Positions 5,600 through 5,665 of a DNA stretch of 5,665 nucleotides are shown here, in pieces. The stretch's first letter is position 1, and each line of letters opens with the position of its first letter. The DNA is taken from the NCBI GenBank assembly GCA_024232355.1, contig JAAEPW010000925.1, positions 1 to 5,665 of the forward strand, written 5' to 3'. The notes under the pieces are model-generated. The model was not told the DNA's origin and did no database searches. It saw only the letters and a program-made list of their open reading frames with translations. This DNA is from Chloroflexota bacterium. GTDB lineage: Bacteria > Chloroflexota > Anaerolineae > B4-G1. A program made the translations under genes and the position numbers.

Positions 5600-5650
5600 C
5601 GCCCGCCCGTACTCACGAGAAATCGTGGGTTCGGGCGGGCGTTTTTATTT
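5600..5650 (+). terminator. Very strong Rho-independent terminator or attenuator
   Basis: CGCCCGCCCG (5600-5609) pairs with CGGGCGGGCG (5632-5641). Inside it, beyond one T-T mismatch, ACTCACGA (5611-5618) pairs with TCGTGGGT (5623-5630) around a GAAA loop. TTTTTATTT follows (5642-5650). The next base begins the Shine-Dalgarno GGAG of the following gene, leaving no room for a promoter between them. It therefore either ends the upstream unit with the next gene read from a promoter further up, or works as an attenuator in that gene's leader. Confidence 0.92.
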
Positions 5651-5660
5651 GGAGCAAGTT

Positions 5661-5665
5661 ATGCC
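5661..5665 (+). CDS. Start of a further gene, cut by the window end
   Basis: GGAG (5651-5654) is followed after six bases by ATG at 5661. Only this codon and two bases are present, so the product is unknown. It starts directly behind the terminator, making expression conditional on readthrough or antitermination unless the true start lies further on. Confidence 0.45.

Overview
The window joins the tail of a CRISPR array to a short stretch of ordinary chromosomal genes, all read on the + strand. GC-rich coding sequence, AAGGA-type ribosome binding sites, a near-consensus sigma70 promoter and Rho-independent terminators show a bacterium. A multi-domain CPBP membrane protease and a 37-base repeat array would fit a Chloroflexota-like lineage, but that is only a guess; nothing here fixes the taxon.

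Layout. Positions 1-1014 hold a CRISPR array cut by the left window edge: 13 well-kept repeats (the first partial), then a decayed 14th. No cas gene is visible. Two more isolated, decayed copies of the same repeat lie at 1494-1530 and 1787-1822, so the remains of an older array appear to run about 800 bases past the last intact repeat. Inside these remains are a plausible small gene (1098-1241, 47 aa) and a 191-bp MITE-like element (1243-1433). The element has 13-bp perfect terminal inverted repeats and a 5-bp CTAGA target duplication, and it sits exactly at the stop codon of the small gene.

A large gene at 1915-4119 encodes a 734-residue protein: a membrane anchor, a two-repeat extracytoplasmic region, a CPBP (Rce1/Abi-type) intramembrane glutamic protease core with all catalytic motifs, and a C-terminal GNAT-like domain. 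A strong terminator (4244-4282) closes this unit. A second unit starts from the promoter at 4516-4543. It carries a 233-residue multi-pass membrane protein of unknown role (GTG start at 4596) and, overlapping by ATGA, a 43-residue protein (5294-5425).

From 5426 to 5650 the sequence is rich in inverted repeats and ends in a very strong terminator. Its T-run abuts a Shine-Dalgarno sequence and an ATG at 5661, the first codon of a gene that continues off the window. The geometry suggests either a terminator between units or a regulated attenuator in a structured leader. No functional link between the CRISPR remains and the two gene units can be shown from the sequence.
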